Shown here in pieces: positions 51,475 through 61,522 of a DNA stretch of 64,000 bases. Origin of the DNA: JADKAV01 sp963704075 (GTDB lineage Bacteria; Actinomycetota; Actinomycetes; S36-B12; UBA10799); NCBI GenBank assembly GCA_963704075.1, contig CAVPGV010000004.1, positions 1 through 64,000 of the forward strand, read 5' to 3'. The stretch's first letter is position 1. Every line of letters starts with the position of its first letter. A program made the translations under genes and the position numbers. Below the pieces are notes generated by a model. It did not search any database and was not told where the DNA came from. It was given only the letters and a program-made list of their open reading frames with translations.

Positions 51475-53824
51475 TCAGCCCGTCGGTCGCGTCAACAGTC
51501 GACGCAACGCCCGGCCGATCGAACGTCCCGTCCGCCCCATCGCGGCACCGGGCCGGCCGTTGAGGACGTCGATCAGACCATCGATCATCCCCAGGTTGAC
51601 CTTGCCCTGCGAGAACAGGGCCACTGTCCGCAATGGCATCTCATCGACCGACCGCTCGATCATGGTCGCCGTCGCCGCGTCCTCGGCCGACTGGTACCCG
51701 CCCACCCGAAGCACAACTGTTCGCAGCAGCCTGCCCAGGGGATGCCCTGAGATCTCGCCGATCGTCGACACGCGACTGTAGGGACGAACCGGGCGCACAG
51801 GAGGCGCTACGCAGCGAGTGCAGCGTGTCTCCACGTGCCCGGTGAAACCGTCGGTGACTGCGAGACCGGCCACCTGGACGATGTCCTCACTCGACCACCC
51901 GATCTCCACGTCGTACTCCCCTTGCGGGGTTTGCCAGGTCCTCGACTGCACGTCGTAGAACGCGAACGATCGAGGCTGCACGACCACGGTCACCTCGGTC
52001 GAAGCCCCCGCGTCCAGATGCACCTTCACGAAACCCGCCAGTTCCCGTCTCGGCCTGGGCACCCGACCGGTCCGGTCGCGCCGATAGACCTGGACCACGG
52101 TGCTGCCCGGCCGCGAACCGGTGTTGGTGACCGGCAGTTTCGACCATGACGGGTTCGTCGTGGGTAATCGACGTCCGATCCAGCGAGGGTGCTCCCATCT
52201 CGAAGGTCGTGTACCCCAGTCCGTGACCGAACGCGAACAGTGGCGCGATTCCGGCGCTGGTGAGGTGTCGGTATCCGACATGCAACCCCTCCCGGTACTG
52301 GACCTGGTGTGGCTGGCCCGGGAAGTTGCGGTCGCTGGCCAGGTCGGTTTGCCGAACCGGGAACGTCTCGGCGAGCCGGCCGCCGGGTTCGACATCCCCG
52401 TAGAGAACATCGACCAGCGCCGCGCCACTGGCCTGACCACCGAGGTAGGACTCCAGGATGGCCGCCGGCGCGGCCACCCACGGCATCGCCACCGGTGCGC
52501 CGTTCGAAAGCACGACCACGGTGCGCGGATTGGCCTGGCAGACCGCTTCGATCAGGGCGTCGTGCTGGGCCGGCAGGTTCATGTCCGAGCGGTCGAAGCC
52601 CTCACTCTCGTAGCTGCCGGGAAGACCGGCGAGCACCACCGCCACATCGGACTCCCGGGCAAGGGCTACGGCCTCGCCGATCAGTCGATCGTCGCGCCCG
52701 GAGACCTGAGGGTCGTAGCCGGGTGCATACGCGAACGTGACTGCGCTTTCTGCCATGGCTTGGGCGGCGGTGGTGACGCGGGTCGGATTGACCAGGGAAC
52801 TGCCCGAGCCCTGGAAACGCGGGTGCTCGGCGAAGGCCCCGATCAGAGCGACGGTGGCTCCCCGGTCGAGCGGCAGAATCCCGTCGTTGGTCAACAGGAC
52901 GGAACTCTGCGCGGCCGCACGCCGTGCCAGCGCGTCGTGATCGCCCAGATTGGCAGGAGCGCCTTGAACCCGGGGACTCCTCTCGACCAGGTCCAGGACC
53001 CGGTCGGCACACGCTGCAACCTGCGCCGGGGTCAATTGACCGTCAGTCACTGCGCGTTCAACGGCTTCGTCGAAGGCACCGCCACTTCCTGGCATCTCGA
53101 GGTCCATCCCGGCACGCACCCCTGCGACCCGGTCGTTGGTGGCGCCCCAGTCGCTCATCACCAGCCCTTCGAAACCCCACTCGTCGCGCAGAATGCCGGT
53201 GAGCAAGTACTCGTTGTCGCAGCAGTAGGTGCCGTTCACCTGGTTGTACGCAGCCATCACCGACCACGGCGACGAGTGCTGGACCGCATACTCGAAGCCG
53301 GACAGATACATCTCCCGCAGGGTTCTTTCGTCGACGACGGCATCCACCACTAGCCGGTGGGATTCCTGGTTGTTCACCGCGAAATGCTTCAGGCAGGCCC
53401 CGACCCCCTGACTCTGGATGCCGCGCACCATCGCCGTCGCCAGGTGCCCGCTGAGCAGCGGATCCTCCGACAGGTACTCGAAGTTGCGCCCGCACAGCGG
53501 ATGACGCTTGATGTTCAGCCCCGGACCGAGCACCACGGACACCCCCAGCGCCCGGGCCTCCGCGCCGACCGCCCGGCCGACCTCCTCGATCAATCCCGGA
53601 TCCCAGGAACTGGCGATCGTCACAGCGGTCGGGAAACACGTCGCCGGCAGGCTCCCGCTCAGGCCCAGGTTCTCCCCCGTTCCTGTCTGGGCACGCAGTC
53701 CGTGCGGGCCGTCGCTGAGCATCACCGCCGGCACTGCGTGGTCCGGCAAGGGCTGGGTGAGCCAGAACGTGCTGCCGGACAGCAGGCTGATCTGTTCGGA
53801 GATGTCGAGATCCGCAGCGCGCAT
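51475..53824 (-). CDS. Beta-glucosidase, glycoside hydrolase family 3 (one frameshift)
   Basis: About 782 residues across one extra base near 52150. GH3 retaining glycosidase. The nucleophile Asp is in GLVMSDWGATNDRVAG; substrate-binding blocks include VMLSDGPHGLRAQTG, GPGLNIKRHPLCGRNFEYLS and LKHFAVNNQESHR. Then come the alpha/beta sandwich domain (LLTNDGILPLDRG, VVVLSNGAPVAMPW), GHGLGYTTFEMG, a fibronectin-III-like domain after the break (VTNTGSRPGSTVVQVYRRD), and about 100 extra C-terminal residues. No signal peptide, so it probably acts on imported oligosaccharides in the cytoplasm. Start ATG 53824. Divergent from the CoA-disulfide reductase gene. Confidence 0.92.
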
Positions 53825-53987
53825 GGCCCTATCCTCGCCCCAGCCGTCGGCTTTTGCGCGGGCCGTCCCGGCGGGTGCGCAGCAGCACGGTCACTGCCCT
53901 AGAGTTGACGATCGGAAAGCCCGCGCTCCGGCCCGTCGCCGGAGAACCCGATCCGGCTCGGCCGGCACCGGCGCTGAGGGAGGACCG

Positions 53988-55734
53988 ATGGGACCCAAGA
54001 GGATCGTTGTTGTCGGTGGTGTGGCAGGCGGGATGTCGGCGGCAGCACGTGCCAGACGGCTGTCCGAGGACGCCCACATCGTGGTCCTGGAACGTGACGC
54101 GTACGTGTCCTTCGCCAACTGCGGCATGCCGTACCACATCGGCGGGGACATCCCCGACCGCGACGAGTTGCTCGTCCAGACACCTGCGAGCCTGGCCGCC
54201 AATCTGAACCTCGACGTCAGAGTCGCCAACGAGGTCGTCGCCGTCGACACCTCGGGCAAGATCGTGCAGGTTCGCGACCTCGAAGGCGAGCCGCACGTAT
54301 CAGCTCCCGTACGACAAGTTGGTGCTGGCCACCGGGGCCAAGCCGGTGCAGCCGTCGTTGCCCGGCATCGACAGTCCCCTGGTGCACACATTGCGCAACC
54401 TCGAGGACATGGACCGGATCAAGGCAGTCGTCGACGCGGGCCGCGGCCGGGCCGTGGTCATCGGCGGCGGCTACATCGGCATCGAGATGGTCGAGGCGCT
54501 GCGACACCGCGACTGGCAGGTGACCCTGCTCGAAGCCGCCGATCAAGTCATGGGACCTCTCGACCCGGAGATGGCGCAGCAGGTCCAGGCGGAACTGGCT
54601 CGCAACGGCGTGCAATTGCACCTCGGCGCCAAGGCCGAAGGCTTCACCGACACCTCGGTGCTCACCTCCGACGGCGTCCTGCCAGCCGACCTCGTCGTCC
54701 TGGCCATCGGGGTCGTCCCGGAATCCAGTCTCGCCCGGTTCGCCGGGTTGCGCACCACCGAGCGCGGCGCGATCGTGGTGGACGCCCACCAACTGACCTC
54801 CGACCCGGACGTGTATGCGGTCGGGGACTCGGTGCAGGTCACCGACACGGTGACCGGCCAACCGACCGTGGTGCCGCTGGCCGGACCGGCGAACCGCCAG
54901 GGCCGCATCGCCGCCGACCACATGTTCGGCCGGGACGCTCGCTACACCACGACCCAGGGAACCGCCATCGTGAAGGTCTTCGACCTGACCGCGGGCGGCA
55001 CCGGGGCCAACGAGAAGGTCCTGCGACGTAACGGGATCGACTACCGCAAGGTGTACGTGCACCCGAACGGCCACGCCTCGTACTACCCGGGAACCGCGGC
55101 GATGCACCTGAAACTGCTGTTCGCGGCCGACGACGGCCGGGTCCTCGGCGGTCAGGTCGTCGGATACGACGGCGTGGACAAGCGCATCGACGTCCTGGCG
55201 GTCGCGGTACGGGCCGGGCTGACGGTGTGGGACCTCGCGGAGCTGGAACTGGCCTACGCTCCCCCCTACGGATCGGCGAAGGACCCGATCAACATGGCGG
55301 GCTTCCAGGGCAGCAATCTGCTCGACGGCACCATCGAACTCTGGTACCCCCAGGACTGGGGGAACCTGCCTCACGACGCGGTGATCCTCGACGTGCGCAC
55401 CGAGCGCGAGAACAGTGAATGCGCTTTGCCCTTGTCGGTCAACATCCCTGTGCAGGAACTGCGTGAGCGCCACACGCAGATCGACCGGGATAGGCCGGTC
55501 TACATCTACTGCCGATCCGGCTTTCGGTCCTACCTGGCCTACCGGATCTTGAAGGGCCTGGGCTTCCAGCAGGTGGCGACGTTGTCCGGCGGGACCCTCA
55601 CCATGGAACATTCGGTGCCCTGGCTGCGACCACTCGACGGGCACCGCGGACCGGTCGTCACCTACGCCGAAGACGACGCCGCGTGTGCCCTGGAGGTGCT
55701 GGACGAGGTCCCTCACGCGAGCATCGTCGACTGA
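53988..55734 (+). CDS. CoA-disulfide reductase with C-terminal rhodanese domain (one frameshift)
   Basis: About 581 residues across one extra base near 54297. FAD/NAD(P)-dependent pyridine-nucleotide-disulfide oxidoreductase of the CoADR-RHD type, reducing CoA disulfide, CoA persulfide or polysulfide. FAD-binding VVVGGVAGGMSAAARARR, the single active-site Cys in SFANCGMPYHIGG, NAD-binding VVIGGGYIGIEMVEAL, and the dimerisation domain with YAPPYGSAKDPINMAGF are present. The C-terminal rhodanese has its active Cys in VYIYCRSGFRSYLAYR. Start ATG 53988 follows AGGGAGGACCG. Deleting G in CACGTAT restores HYQLPYDKLVLATGA. Confidence 0.92.
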
Positions 55735-55773
55735 CGGTCACGGACCTCCGGACATCGTTGAGGGTATGCGCCG

Positions 55774-56424
55774 TTACTGGCTGACGATCACGACCTGCCC
55801 GTCGGATCCCGCCTTGCGGATGCGGTTGGACGCCCACACCCCGAACGCTGCGGTGATGAGCAGGCCGATCCCGATCACCCGCACGAGCACGGTCACGGTC
55901 GCCGAGGGCCAGGCGATGATCAGCAGGGCCAGCACCACCTGCAGGGTCCCGAAGAACAGGTAGAAGCCGCGACTGGCGGATTGTTTGTTGCGCAGTCCCA
56001 CGATCAAGTAGGCGATCCCGTTGGCCAGCCATCCGATGACCACGAAGAGCACGAGGATCCGCTCCGAGGCGTCGCCGTTGACCACGCAGATACCGCCGAT
56101 GACCAGCGACAGAACACCACCTATTCCCAGCAATGCGCGCAGGAAAGCGTTGCCCCGGGAGCCGATCGCCTGCACCAGCATGATCACCCCGGACAGGATC
56201 AGCCAGAAGCCGAAGAGGATCGCCACCACCCGGACCGTGGCACCGGGCCAGAACAGCATGATGGCTCCGAAGACCCCCGTGATCACCGCAAGGGTCAGGA
56301 CTGCCTTGCCCACGATCCGACCCGGGTCCAGGGTGGCCACCTGCGGGTCCATCCACTCCTGCTGGTAGGTCCGGTCCTGCGGCGCGAGCGGTTCAGGCAG
56401 GTTTTCGCTGGGATCCTGTGTCAT
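55774..56424 (-). CDS. HdeD family (DUF308) membrane protein
   Basis: A 216-residue protein with a 35-residue soluble N-terminus and six membrane helices in three pairs, the HdeD/DUF308 pattern: AVLTLAVITGVFGAIMLFWP, VAILFGFWLILSGVIMLVQA, ALLGIGGVLSLVIGGICVV, ILVLFVVIGWLANGIAYLIV, FFGTLQVVLALLIIAWPS and VIGIGLLITAAFGVW. HdeD proteins are linked to acid resistance in enterobacteria; in actinobacteria the role is unknown. Start ATG 56424 (MTQDPSENL) is used. It is convergent with the CoA-disulfide reductase gene. Confidence 0.9.
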   Translation of the reverse strand: MTQDPSENLPEPLAPQDRTYQQEWMDPQVATLDPGRIVGKAVLTLAVITGVFGAIMLFWPGATVRVVAILFGFWLILSGVIMLVQAIGSRGNAFLRALLGIGGVLSLVIGGICVVNGDASERILVLFVVIGWLANGIAYLIVGLRNKQSASRGFYLFFGTLQVVLALLIIAWPSATVTVLVRVIGIGLLITAAFGVWASNRIRKAGSDGQVVIVSQ

Positions 56425-56514
56425 GCACCCGATCGTATTCCCACCAACGGACCAACGGGTGCTGCAATTGCTGAGACCGGTGTGTCGGCACCCCAACCGT
56501 CTGGCGCGCCGACC

Positions 56515-56973
56515 TCACAGACCCAAGCTGGCACGCAGTTCCGCAAGGGCGTCGTCGGCCGCAGCTCGGACAATGGGGTCGTTCGGATCCACCCCGGCGT
56601 CGAAGGTGACCCGCCACATGATGGCGGTATCCCCCGGCTTGCGCCGGGCCACCAGGCGCACGCCCTTGTCCCCGATCAGCGCAACGTGTTGCTGCACCAG
56701 GACGCTGGCCTTCACCCTCTCGTTGACGACCTCCGGGATGTTCCCGGGCGCGTCGAGCACCAGCCGCACGATTCCGCCCGGCACCTGCACTTCGAGCACC
56801 GGGTCCTCCCACGCGGCCCGCACCACGTCCTGCCAGCCCACGGGCTCCCGGCCGGGCAGCAGCAGCCGGTCGTGGGTGGTCACGACCCAACCGTCGTCCA
56901 CCGCCGCCCATGCCAGCACCCGCTGCTCACCGGCCAGCTCCTGCACCTCGGCGGGAATCCGTCGCAGTCTCAC
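56515..56973 (-). CDS. Conserved hypothetical protein coupled to dnaG
   Basis: A 152-residue soluble protein, MRLRRIPAEVQELAGEQRVL, with a beta-rich middle (VVTTHDRLLLPG, VLEVQVPGGIVRLVLDAPGN, IMWRVTFDAG) and a helical end (AADDALAELRASLGL). I know of similar unnamed proteins next to dnaG in actinobacteria but no function. GTG 56973 overlaps the dnaG stop as GTGA, so it is translated together with primase. No membrane segment or catalytic motif is seen. Confidence 0.75.
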   Translation of the reverse strand: MRLRRIPAEVQELAGEQRVLAWAAVDDGWVVTTHDRLLLPGREPVGWQDVVRAAWEDPVLEVQVPGGIVRLVLDAPGNIPEVVNERVKASVLVQQHVALIGDKGVRLVARRKPGDTAIMWRVTFDAGVDPNDPIVRAAADDALAELRASLGL

Positions 56974-58826
56974 AGCTCACCGACCAGGACTTCGCGCAGA
57001 TCGCGCCGGTACTGCTCGAGCGCCAAGACATCGGCGAACAGCCGCCGGTACTCGGCATCGGATTCGATCGGGTTGATCCGCTGCAGTTTCGACTTGACCT
57101 CGCTCAGTCGACGTCCGGCATCGAGCTCGAGCAGCCGGGACAACACGTTCACCGCGAACTTGCCGTTCACCTTGGTGTCAGTGTTCCCGAACAGGGCCCG
57201 CGGGGATTCCACCGCCAGGGCGCGCACAGCGGTACGCACCGAATCGTCCGGGCAGTGGTCCAGCACCGCGGCGATCCACTGCTCGTCGGGCTCGGACGGA
57301 GGCCCACCGGCAGCGGCGACGGCCGCGTAGACCTGCGCGTACACCTGCCCGGTGAACGCCGCGGGCTGCACGCTGGAGAACCAGCTGTGGACCAGTTCCG
57401 GGGATTGCAGGGCCAGTTTGAGCGACTCCCTCTCGACCAGCGCTGCCGGGTCCCGCTCGTCGGGAACGGGCGCGGGATCGGCCGGCCGGCTCGACGGCTT
57501 CGCTCCGCGGCTGGCCTGCCGGACCGCTTCGGACACCATCGCCTGATCCACGCCGGTCCAACCAGCCATGCGCCGCACGTACTCCGAGCGCAGGATCCGG
57601 TCGGGGATCGAGCCGATCACCGGTGCCGCCGCCCGCAAGGCGTTGGTCCGGCCTTCCGCACTGTCGAGGTCGAACCCGTCGATCTTGGACCGGATCACGA
57701 ACTCGACCAGCGGGATCCGTCCGCTGACGAGATCGCGGACCGCCTCGTCGCCGGAGGCGATGCGCAGGTCGCAGGGATCCATGCCCTGACCGGTCACCGC
57801 CACGAAGGTCTGCCCGACGAACTTCTGGTCCACGTCGAACGCGCGCAGCGCGGCCTTGCGCCCTGCCTCATCGGAGTCGAACGTGAAGATCACCTCGCCG
57901 CGGTGTTCGTCCTGATCGAGCAACAGGCGACGCAGCACCTTGACGTGCTCCTCACCGAAGGCGGTGCCACAGGTGGCCACAGCGGTATCGACACCGGCAA
58001 GGTGGCAGGCCATCACGTCGGTGTACCCCTCGACGACGACGACCTGCTGGCTGCGGGCGATCTGTTTTCGCGCAAGGTCCACGCCGTAGAGGATCTGAGA
58101 CTTGTGGTACACCGGGGTCTCTGGGGTGTTCAGGTATTTGGGTCCGTCGTCGTCGGGCATGATCCGCCGGGCCCCGAAGCCGACAACCTCGCCGGACAGG
58201 TCGCGGATCGGCCACACGATCCGGCCCCGGAAACGGTCATAGGGCCCACGGTTGCCGCGCAGCGCCAGCCCGGAGGTCACCATTTCGTCGTCACTGAACC
58301 CAGCGGCGCGCAGACGCTTGACGAGGTTGTCCCAGCCTGGCAGCGCGAACCCGACCGAGAACACCTCGGCGGCCTCGGAATCCAGGTGACGTTGCGCGAG
58401 GAACTCCCTGGCCGGTTGTGCCTGCGGTGAGGACAACGCCTCGCGAAAGAACTTCGCCGCGGCCGTGTTCGCCTCGATCAGGCGGGTGCGCTGGCCCTGC
58501 TGGCCGGTTCGGCTCGGTCCGCCTTCGGCATAGCGCAAGGTGACACCGAAGCGGGCAGCCAACTTCTCCACAGCCTCCGCGAAGGTGACCATGTCGGTCT
58601 TCATGACGAAATCGATGACGTCGCCGCCGGCCTGGCACCCGAAACAGTGGTAGAAGCCTTTGGCCGGAGTCACGTGGAACGACGGGCTGCGCTCATCGTG
58701 GAACGGGCACAGACCCTTGAGGGAACCGCCACCGGCCGGCTTGAGCGTGACTTGGTCGGAAATCACCTCGTCGATGCGCGCACGATCGCGCACCAAAGCG
58801 ATGTCTTCTGCCAGGATGCGCGCCAC
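56970..58826 (-). CDS. dnaG: DNA primase
   Basis: A 618-residue primase that makes RNA primers for replication. The N-terminal CHC2 zinc finger is seen as CPFHDERSPSFH and YHCFGCQAGGD; the catalytic core carries the RNA-polymerase-like basic motif GYALRGNRGPYDRF-type segment (LALRGNRGPYDRFRGRIVWP) and TOPRIM motifs VVVEGYTDVMACHLAG and VIFTFDSDEAGRKAAL. A helicase-interaction region ends the protein. Start GTG 58826 (VARILAEDIALVRDR) matches the usual actinobacterial beginning (ARI.eEDI..Vr); longer in-frame extensions upstream look spurious. Frame intact. Confidence 0.95.
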   Translation of the reverse strand: MARILAEDIALVRDRARIDEVISDQVTLKPAGGGSLKGLCPFHDERSPSFHVTPAKGFYHCFGCQAGGDVIDFVMKTDMVTFAEAVEKLAARFGVTLRYAEGGPSRTGQQGQRTRLIEANTAAAKFFREALSSPQAQPAREFLAQRHLDSEAAEVFSVGFALPGWDNLVKRLRAAGFSDDEMVTSGLALRGNRGPYDRFRGRIVWPIRDLSGEVVGFGARRIMPDDDGPKYLNTPETPVYHKSQILYGVDLARKQIARSQQVVVVEGYTDVMACHLAGVDTAVATCGTAFGEEHVKVLRRLLLDQDEHRGEVIFTFDSDEAGRKAALRAFDVDQKFVGQTFVAVTGQGMDPCDLRIASGDEAVRDLVSGRIPLVEFVIRSKIDGFDLDSAEGRTNALRAAAPVIGSIPDRILRSEYVRRMAGWTGVDQAMVSEAVRQASRGAKPSSRPADPAPVPDERDPAALVERESLKLALQSPELVHSWFSSVQPAAFTGQVYAQVYAAVAAAGGPPSEPDEQWIAAVLDHCPDDSVRTAVRALAVESPRALFGNTDTKVNGKFAVNVLSRLLELDAGRRLSEVKSKLQRINPIESDAEYRRLFADVLALEQYRRDLREVLVGEL

Positions 58827-58923
58827 ATGCCGATCGTACGTCGCTTGTGTAGACAGCGGGTTGGAGTCCCACAGCGGGGTGACATGGCGTTTCCGTTCAC
58901 GTGGCGTGGGCATGGTCGCCGGC

Positions 58924-59199
58924 ATGAGAACACCGATTGTCGCAAGCAGTGCTGCCGTGTTCGCGTCGTGCGCATTGGTCCCCGTGGCTAATGCCGAACC
59001 CTCCCCGACAGGTTCCACAAGTCCCAGTGCGTCGATCAGCCCGAGTCCACCGACGCCCGCACGCACGTCCACCGCGCCCAACGATCTCAACAACGACGGC
59101 AGTCCGACCGCCCAGCCGAAGGCGAACGTGAGGAGCGTGCAGGGTGCCGGCGCGGTCGACGTCAGGGTTGCGCTTCGGGCAGTCCGTGGCGATCGGTGA
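58924..59199 (+). CDS. Possible small secreted protein
   Basis: A 91-residue frame with a plausible signal peptide (MRTPIVASSAAVFASCALV, cleavage near VANA|EPSP) followed by a Ser/Pro/Thr-rich linker (SPSASISPSPPTPARTSTAP) and a short end with DLNNDG. It is the only rightward frame between dnaG and dgt, and the linker is of a type common in exported actinobacterial proteins. The C-terminal 35 residues look unnatural and may be out of frame, so the gene could be longer or broken. No ribosome binding site stands out. Confidence 0.4.
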   Translation: MRTPIVASSAAVFASCALVPVANAEPSPTGSTSPSASISPSPPTPARTSTAPNDLNNDGSPTAQPKANVRSVQGAGAVDVRVALRAVRGDR

Positions 59200-59219
59200 C
59201 TTGAGGTCGGCCGCAGCGA

Positions 59220-60470
59220 TCACGTCACCATTTCCTCGCGCCAGCGCACGATCGATAGATCCGTGAGAGACGCGACCTGATCGATGACGATGCGCAACCG
59301 TCGCTGCGGGTCATCGCTTGTATCCCAGGCCTGTTGGAAGGGTGGCTGGAGCGGATGCCGTCCCTGCAACAGGCCTTCCACGACATCGGAGATGACCCGC
59401 CGCTCCCACTCATAACGATCCGTGTTGCCCCGCATCACGTGCACGTAGGTGATCGCCTTGAGCACCGCCACCTCCGCGCGCGTTCGGATCGGCACCACAA
59501 GGTCCGCGCGGTAGCGCATCAACGGTCGGTCACCGTACTGGCGCTTCGTCGCGACCTGTGCACTGGTGCAGAACCTGCGGATCAGTTTCGACGTCATGTT
59601 CTTCAGCGCGCCGAGCGAACGAGCCGACTGGTCGTAGTCGTGGGGCCAGAACTCCAAGGACCGCACGCGCTGAGCGGCTTCGTCCAGAGCGCCTGAGTCG
59701 ATGTCGGAGGCGTACAGCGATGCTGCTGTTGCCACCACGTCTGCCCTGCGCGCCGGATCGGACAATGCGTAGGGGCTGAAGGCGCCCGAGACGATGGCGT
59801 CCTCCAGATCGTGCACGCAGTAGGCGACGTCGTCGGCCCAGTCCATGATCTGCGCCTCGAAACAACGCCGCTGCGCCGGCGCGTCCTTTCGCACCCATTC
59901 GAAGATGTCGCGATCCTCGGCGTACGCATTGAACTTCGAGGTGTCCGGGCGGCGGTACCACGGGTACTTGATGACCGCGTCCAGCGTCGCCCGGGTGAGG
60001 TTGAGCCCGAGGCTGCGTTCGGCTCCGAACACCTTGAACTCGAGCCGGGTCAACACGCGCAGGCTCTGCGCGTTGCCCTCGAAGCCCCCGATGGCGTCGC
60101 TGAGCCCTGCCAGCACGTCCTCGCCGTTGTGCCCGAACGGCGGGTGCCCCAGGTCGTGGGCCAGTCCGGCGGTGTCGACGATGTCCGGCTCGGCACCCAG
60201 CGATGCCCCAAGTTCCCGGCTGATCTGGGCGACTTCAAGGGTGTGTGTCAACCGCGTTCGCGGGAAGTCGTCCTGACCGGCCATGATGACCTGGGTCTTG
60301 GCAGCCAGACGGCGCAACGCCGAGCTGTGCAGCACGCGGGCGCGGTCGCGGGCGAAGTCGCTGCGGCCAGGGTACGCAGGCTCGGGGATGTACCGCTCAT
60401 GGTCAGCGAGGCCGTATTCGTCGTCGGAGCCGGAGTCCGCGACCGCGTCCTGCCCCTGGTCTGCAGGCAT
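59220..60470 (-). CDS. dgt: dGTPase-like deoxynucleoside triphosphate triphosphohydrolase
   Basis: A 416-residue HD-domain enzyme releasing tripolyphosphate from dNTPs. HD-site residues are in FPRTRLTHTLEVAQISREL and DTAGLAHDLGHPPFGHNGED, with the later Asp in IMDWADDVAYCVHDLEDA. The N-terminal SSALRRLAAKTQVIM block and length agree with the dGTPase subfamily common next to dnaG in actinobacteria, where it may balance nucleotide pools. ATG 60470 comes one base after the YdcF stop, so the two are co-transcribed. Frame intact. Substrate range is inferred from family. Confidence 0.93.
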   Translation of the reverse strand: MPADQGQDAVADSGSDDEYGLADHERYIPEPAYPGRSDFARDRARVLHSSALRRLAAKTQVIMAGQDDFPRTRLTHTLEVAQISRELGASLGAEPDIVDTAGLAHDLGHPPFGHNGEDVLAGLSDAIGGFEGNAQSLRVLTRLEFKVFGAERSLGLNLTRATLDAVIKYPWYRRPDTSKFNAYAEDRDIFEWVRKDAPAQRRCFEAQIMDWADDVAYCVHDLEDAIVSGAFSPYALSDPARRADVVATAASLYASDIDSGALDEAAQRVRSLEFWPHDYDQSARSLGALKNMTSKLIRRFCTSAQVATKRQYGDRPLMRYRADLVVPIRTRAEVAVLKAITYVHVMRGNTDRYEWERRVISDVVEGLLQGRHPLQPPFQQAWDTSDDPQRRLRIVIDQVASLTDLSIVRWREEMVT

Positions 60471-60471
60471 G

Positions 60472-61149
60472 TCAGTCGAGCAGTGTCGGGGTGTCCCACT
60501 GCTGGACCGTCTGGAACGCCAACAAGCCCATGGCTTCCCGTGTGACGTATCCGGCGGTCAGCGTCGTGCCGTCACCCTTGCGGGTCGGGCTCAGGTGGGT
60601 CTGGAATCCGAGCCGCTTCGCGATCGCGTCCACCCTGGCCATGTGTGCCGGATCGGACACCAAGGTGACATTGCGCCAGCCTTCCCGGTCGGCCATCTCA
60701 GCCACGGCGATCAGGCTCTGTTTGGTGTCGTGACCGACGGACACAGCAGCCACGTCGGCGGCGGGAATACCGCGCTCGGCCAAGTAGTTCTGACCCGCGC
60801 TGGCCTCGGTGAACCGGTCACCCGGTTGTTTGCCCCCCACCGTCACGATGCGCGGCGCCACCGCCTGCCGGTAGAGGACCCGTGCATGATCCAGTCGGGC
60901 TTTGAGCACCGGCGAGGGCTTTCCGTTGTATTGCGCAGCCCCCAGGACCACGATCGCATCGGTGGCCTCCCGGTCGTCCACGGTCCCATCGCTCACGACC
61001 CGGAACCCGGCGTACACGGGCGCCAGGAAAGCCGCCCCTAGACCGAGCAGCATCATGATCACGAGAAAACCGACGAAGCGGGATCTTCTGGACACGCCCG
61101 CGGACCGCACGCGAGCGGGCGTGCGGCTTTCGACAGCCGGGGCGGACAT
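60472..61149 (-). CDS. YdcF family (DUF218) membrane-anchored protein
   Basis: A 225-residue protein with a basic N-terminus, one membrane helix (FVGFLVIMMLLGLGAAFLAP) and an extracytoplasmic DUF218 domain. DAIVVLGAAQYNGKPSPVL is the family's first strand and loop, VTVGGKQPGDRFTEASAGQN and SVGHDTKQSLIAVAEM follow, and LVSDPAHMARVDAIAKRLGF is the conserved histidine block. Relatives (SanA, ElyC) affect cell-envelope barrier or lipid-carrier metabolism. Start ATG 61149. Likely first gene of a unit with dgt. Confidence 0.9.
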   Translation of the reverse strand: MSAPAVESRTPARVRSAGVSRRSRFVGFLVIMMLLGLGAAFLAPVYAGFRVVSDGTVDDREATDAIVVLGAAQYNGKPSPVLKARLDHARVLYRQAVAPRIVTVGGKQPGDRFTEASAGQNYLAERGIPAADVAAVSVGHDTKQSLIAVAEMADREGWRNVTLVSDPAHMARVDAIAKRLGFQTHLSPTRKGDGTTLTAGYVTREAMGLLAFQTVQQWDTPTLLD

Positions 61150-61522
61150 GACTCAAGTCTGACAGACGGGTGAGTGATCCGAGCTGCAGGACTGTGTACG
61201 AGTCTGGTTGGATCTCGGGGTTATCCACAGCGTGCGAATGCGAAGGCTCCGCAGGCTCCCTCAGTTTCCTGCTGGCCGGTCAATGAGGAAGGTCCGCAGG
61301 CCAACTGCCGCGGCCTGCAAGCCGTTGCCTGACTCAGTTCCGCGGCCTTCTGGTGTGGATCCGACTCAGAGGTCGATTTGTCACCGAAAGGCGCGCCGGC
61401 CCCACCTGATCCGGCGGGCGAAGCCGAGCATCGAACCGCCAACAGAGCCCTGCCAGCATCGAGTGATCATGGTTCCGCGAACCGTGGACCCACCCGCAGC
61501 ACGAGTGCGTCGAAGGTCGGCA
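61150..61522. other. 373-base gap holding a DnaA-box sequence
   Basis: No gene recognised. It contains the upstream region of the ydcF-dgt unit and one perfect DnaA box (annotated separately). Repeated GGCCTGC-type words occur around 61290-61325 without a clear structure. Confidence 0.45.
61221..61229 (+). promoter_or_regulatory. Single consensus DnaA box
   Basis: TTATCCACA matches the strict DnaA-box consensus. It lies 72 bases before the ydcF-dgt transcription unit on the upstream side. A lone box could titrate DnaA or couple expression to replication; it may also be chance. Confidence 0.4.

Noticed and set aside
54217..55716. A 499-codon frame antisense to the CoA-disulfide reductase gene, and similarly a 506-codon frame antisense to dnaG (56910-58430)
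   Set aside because: Both mirror real genes with clear catalytic motifs; the antisense products are Arg/His/Gly-rich noise.
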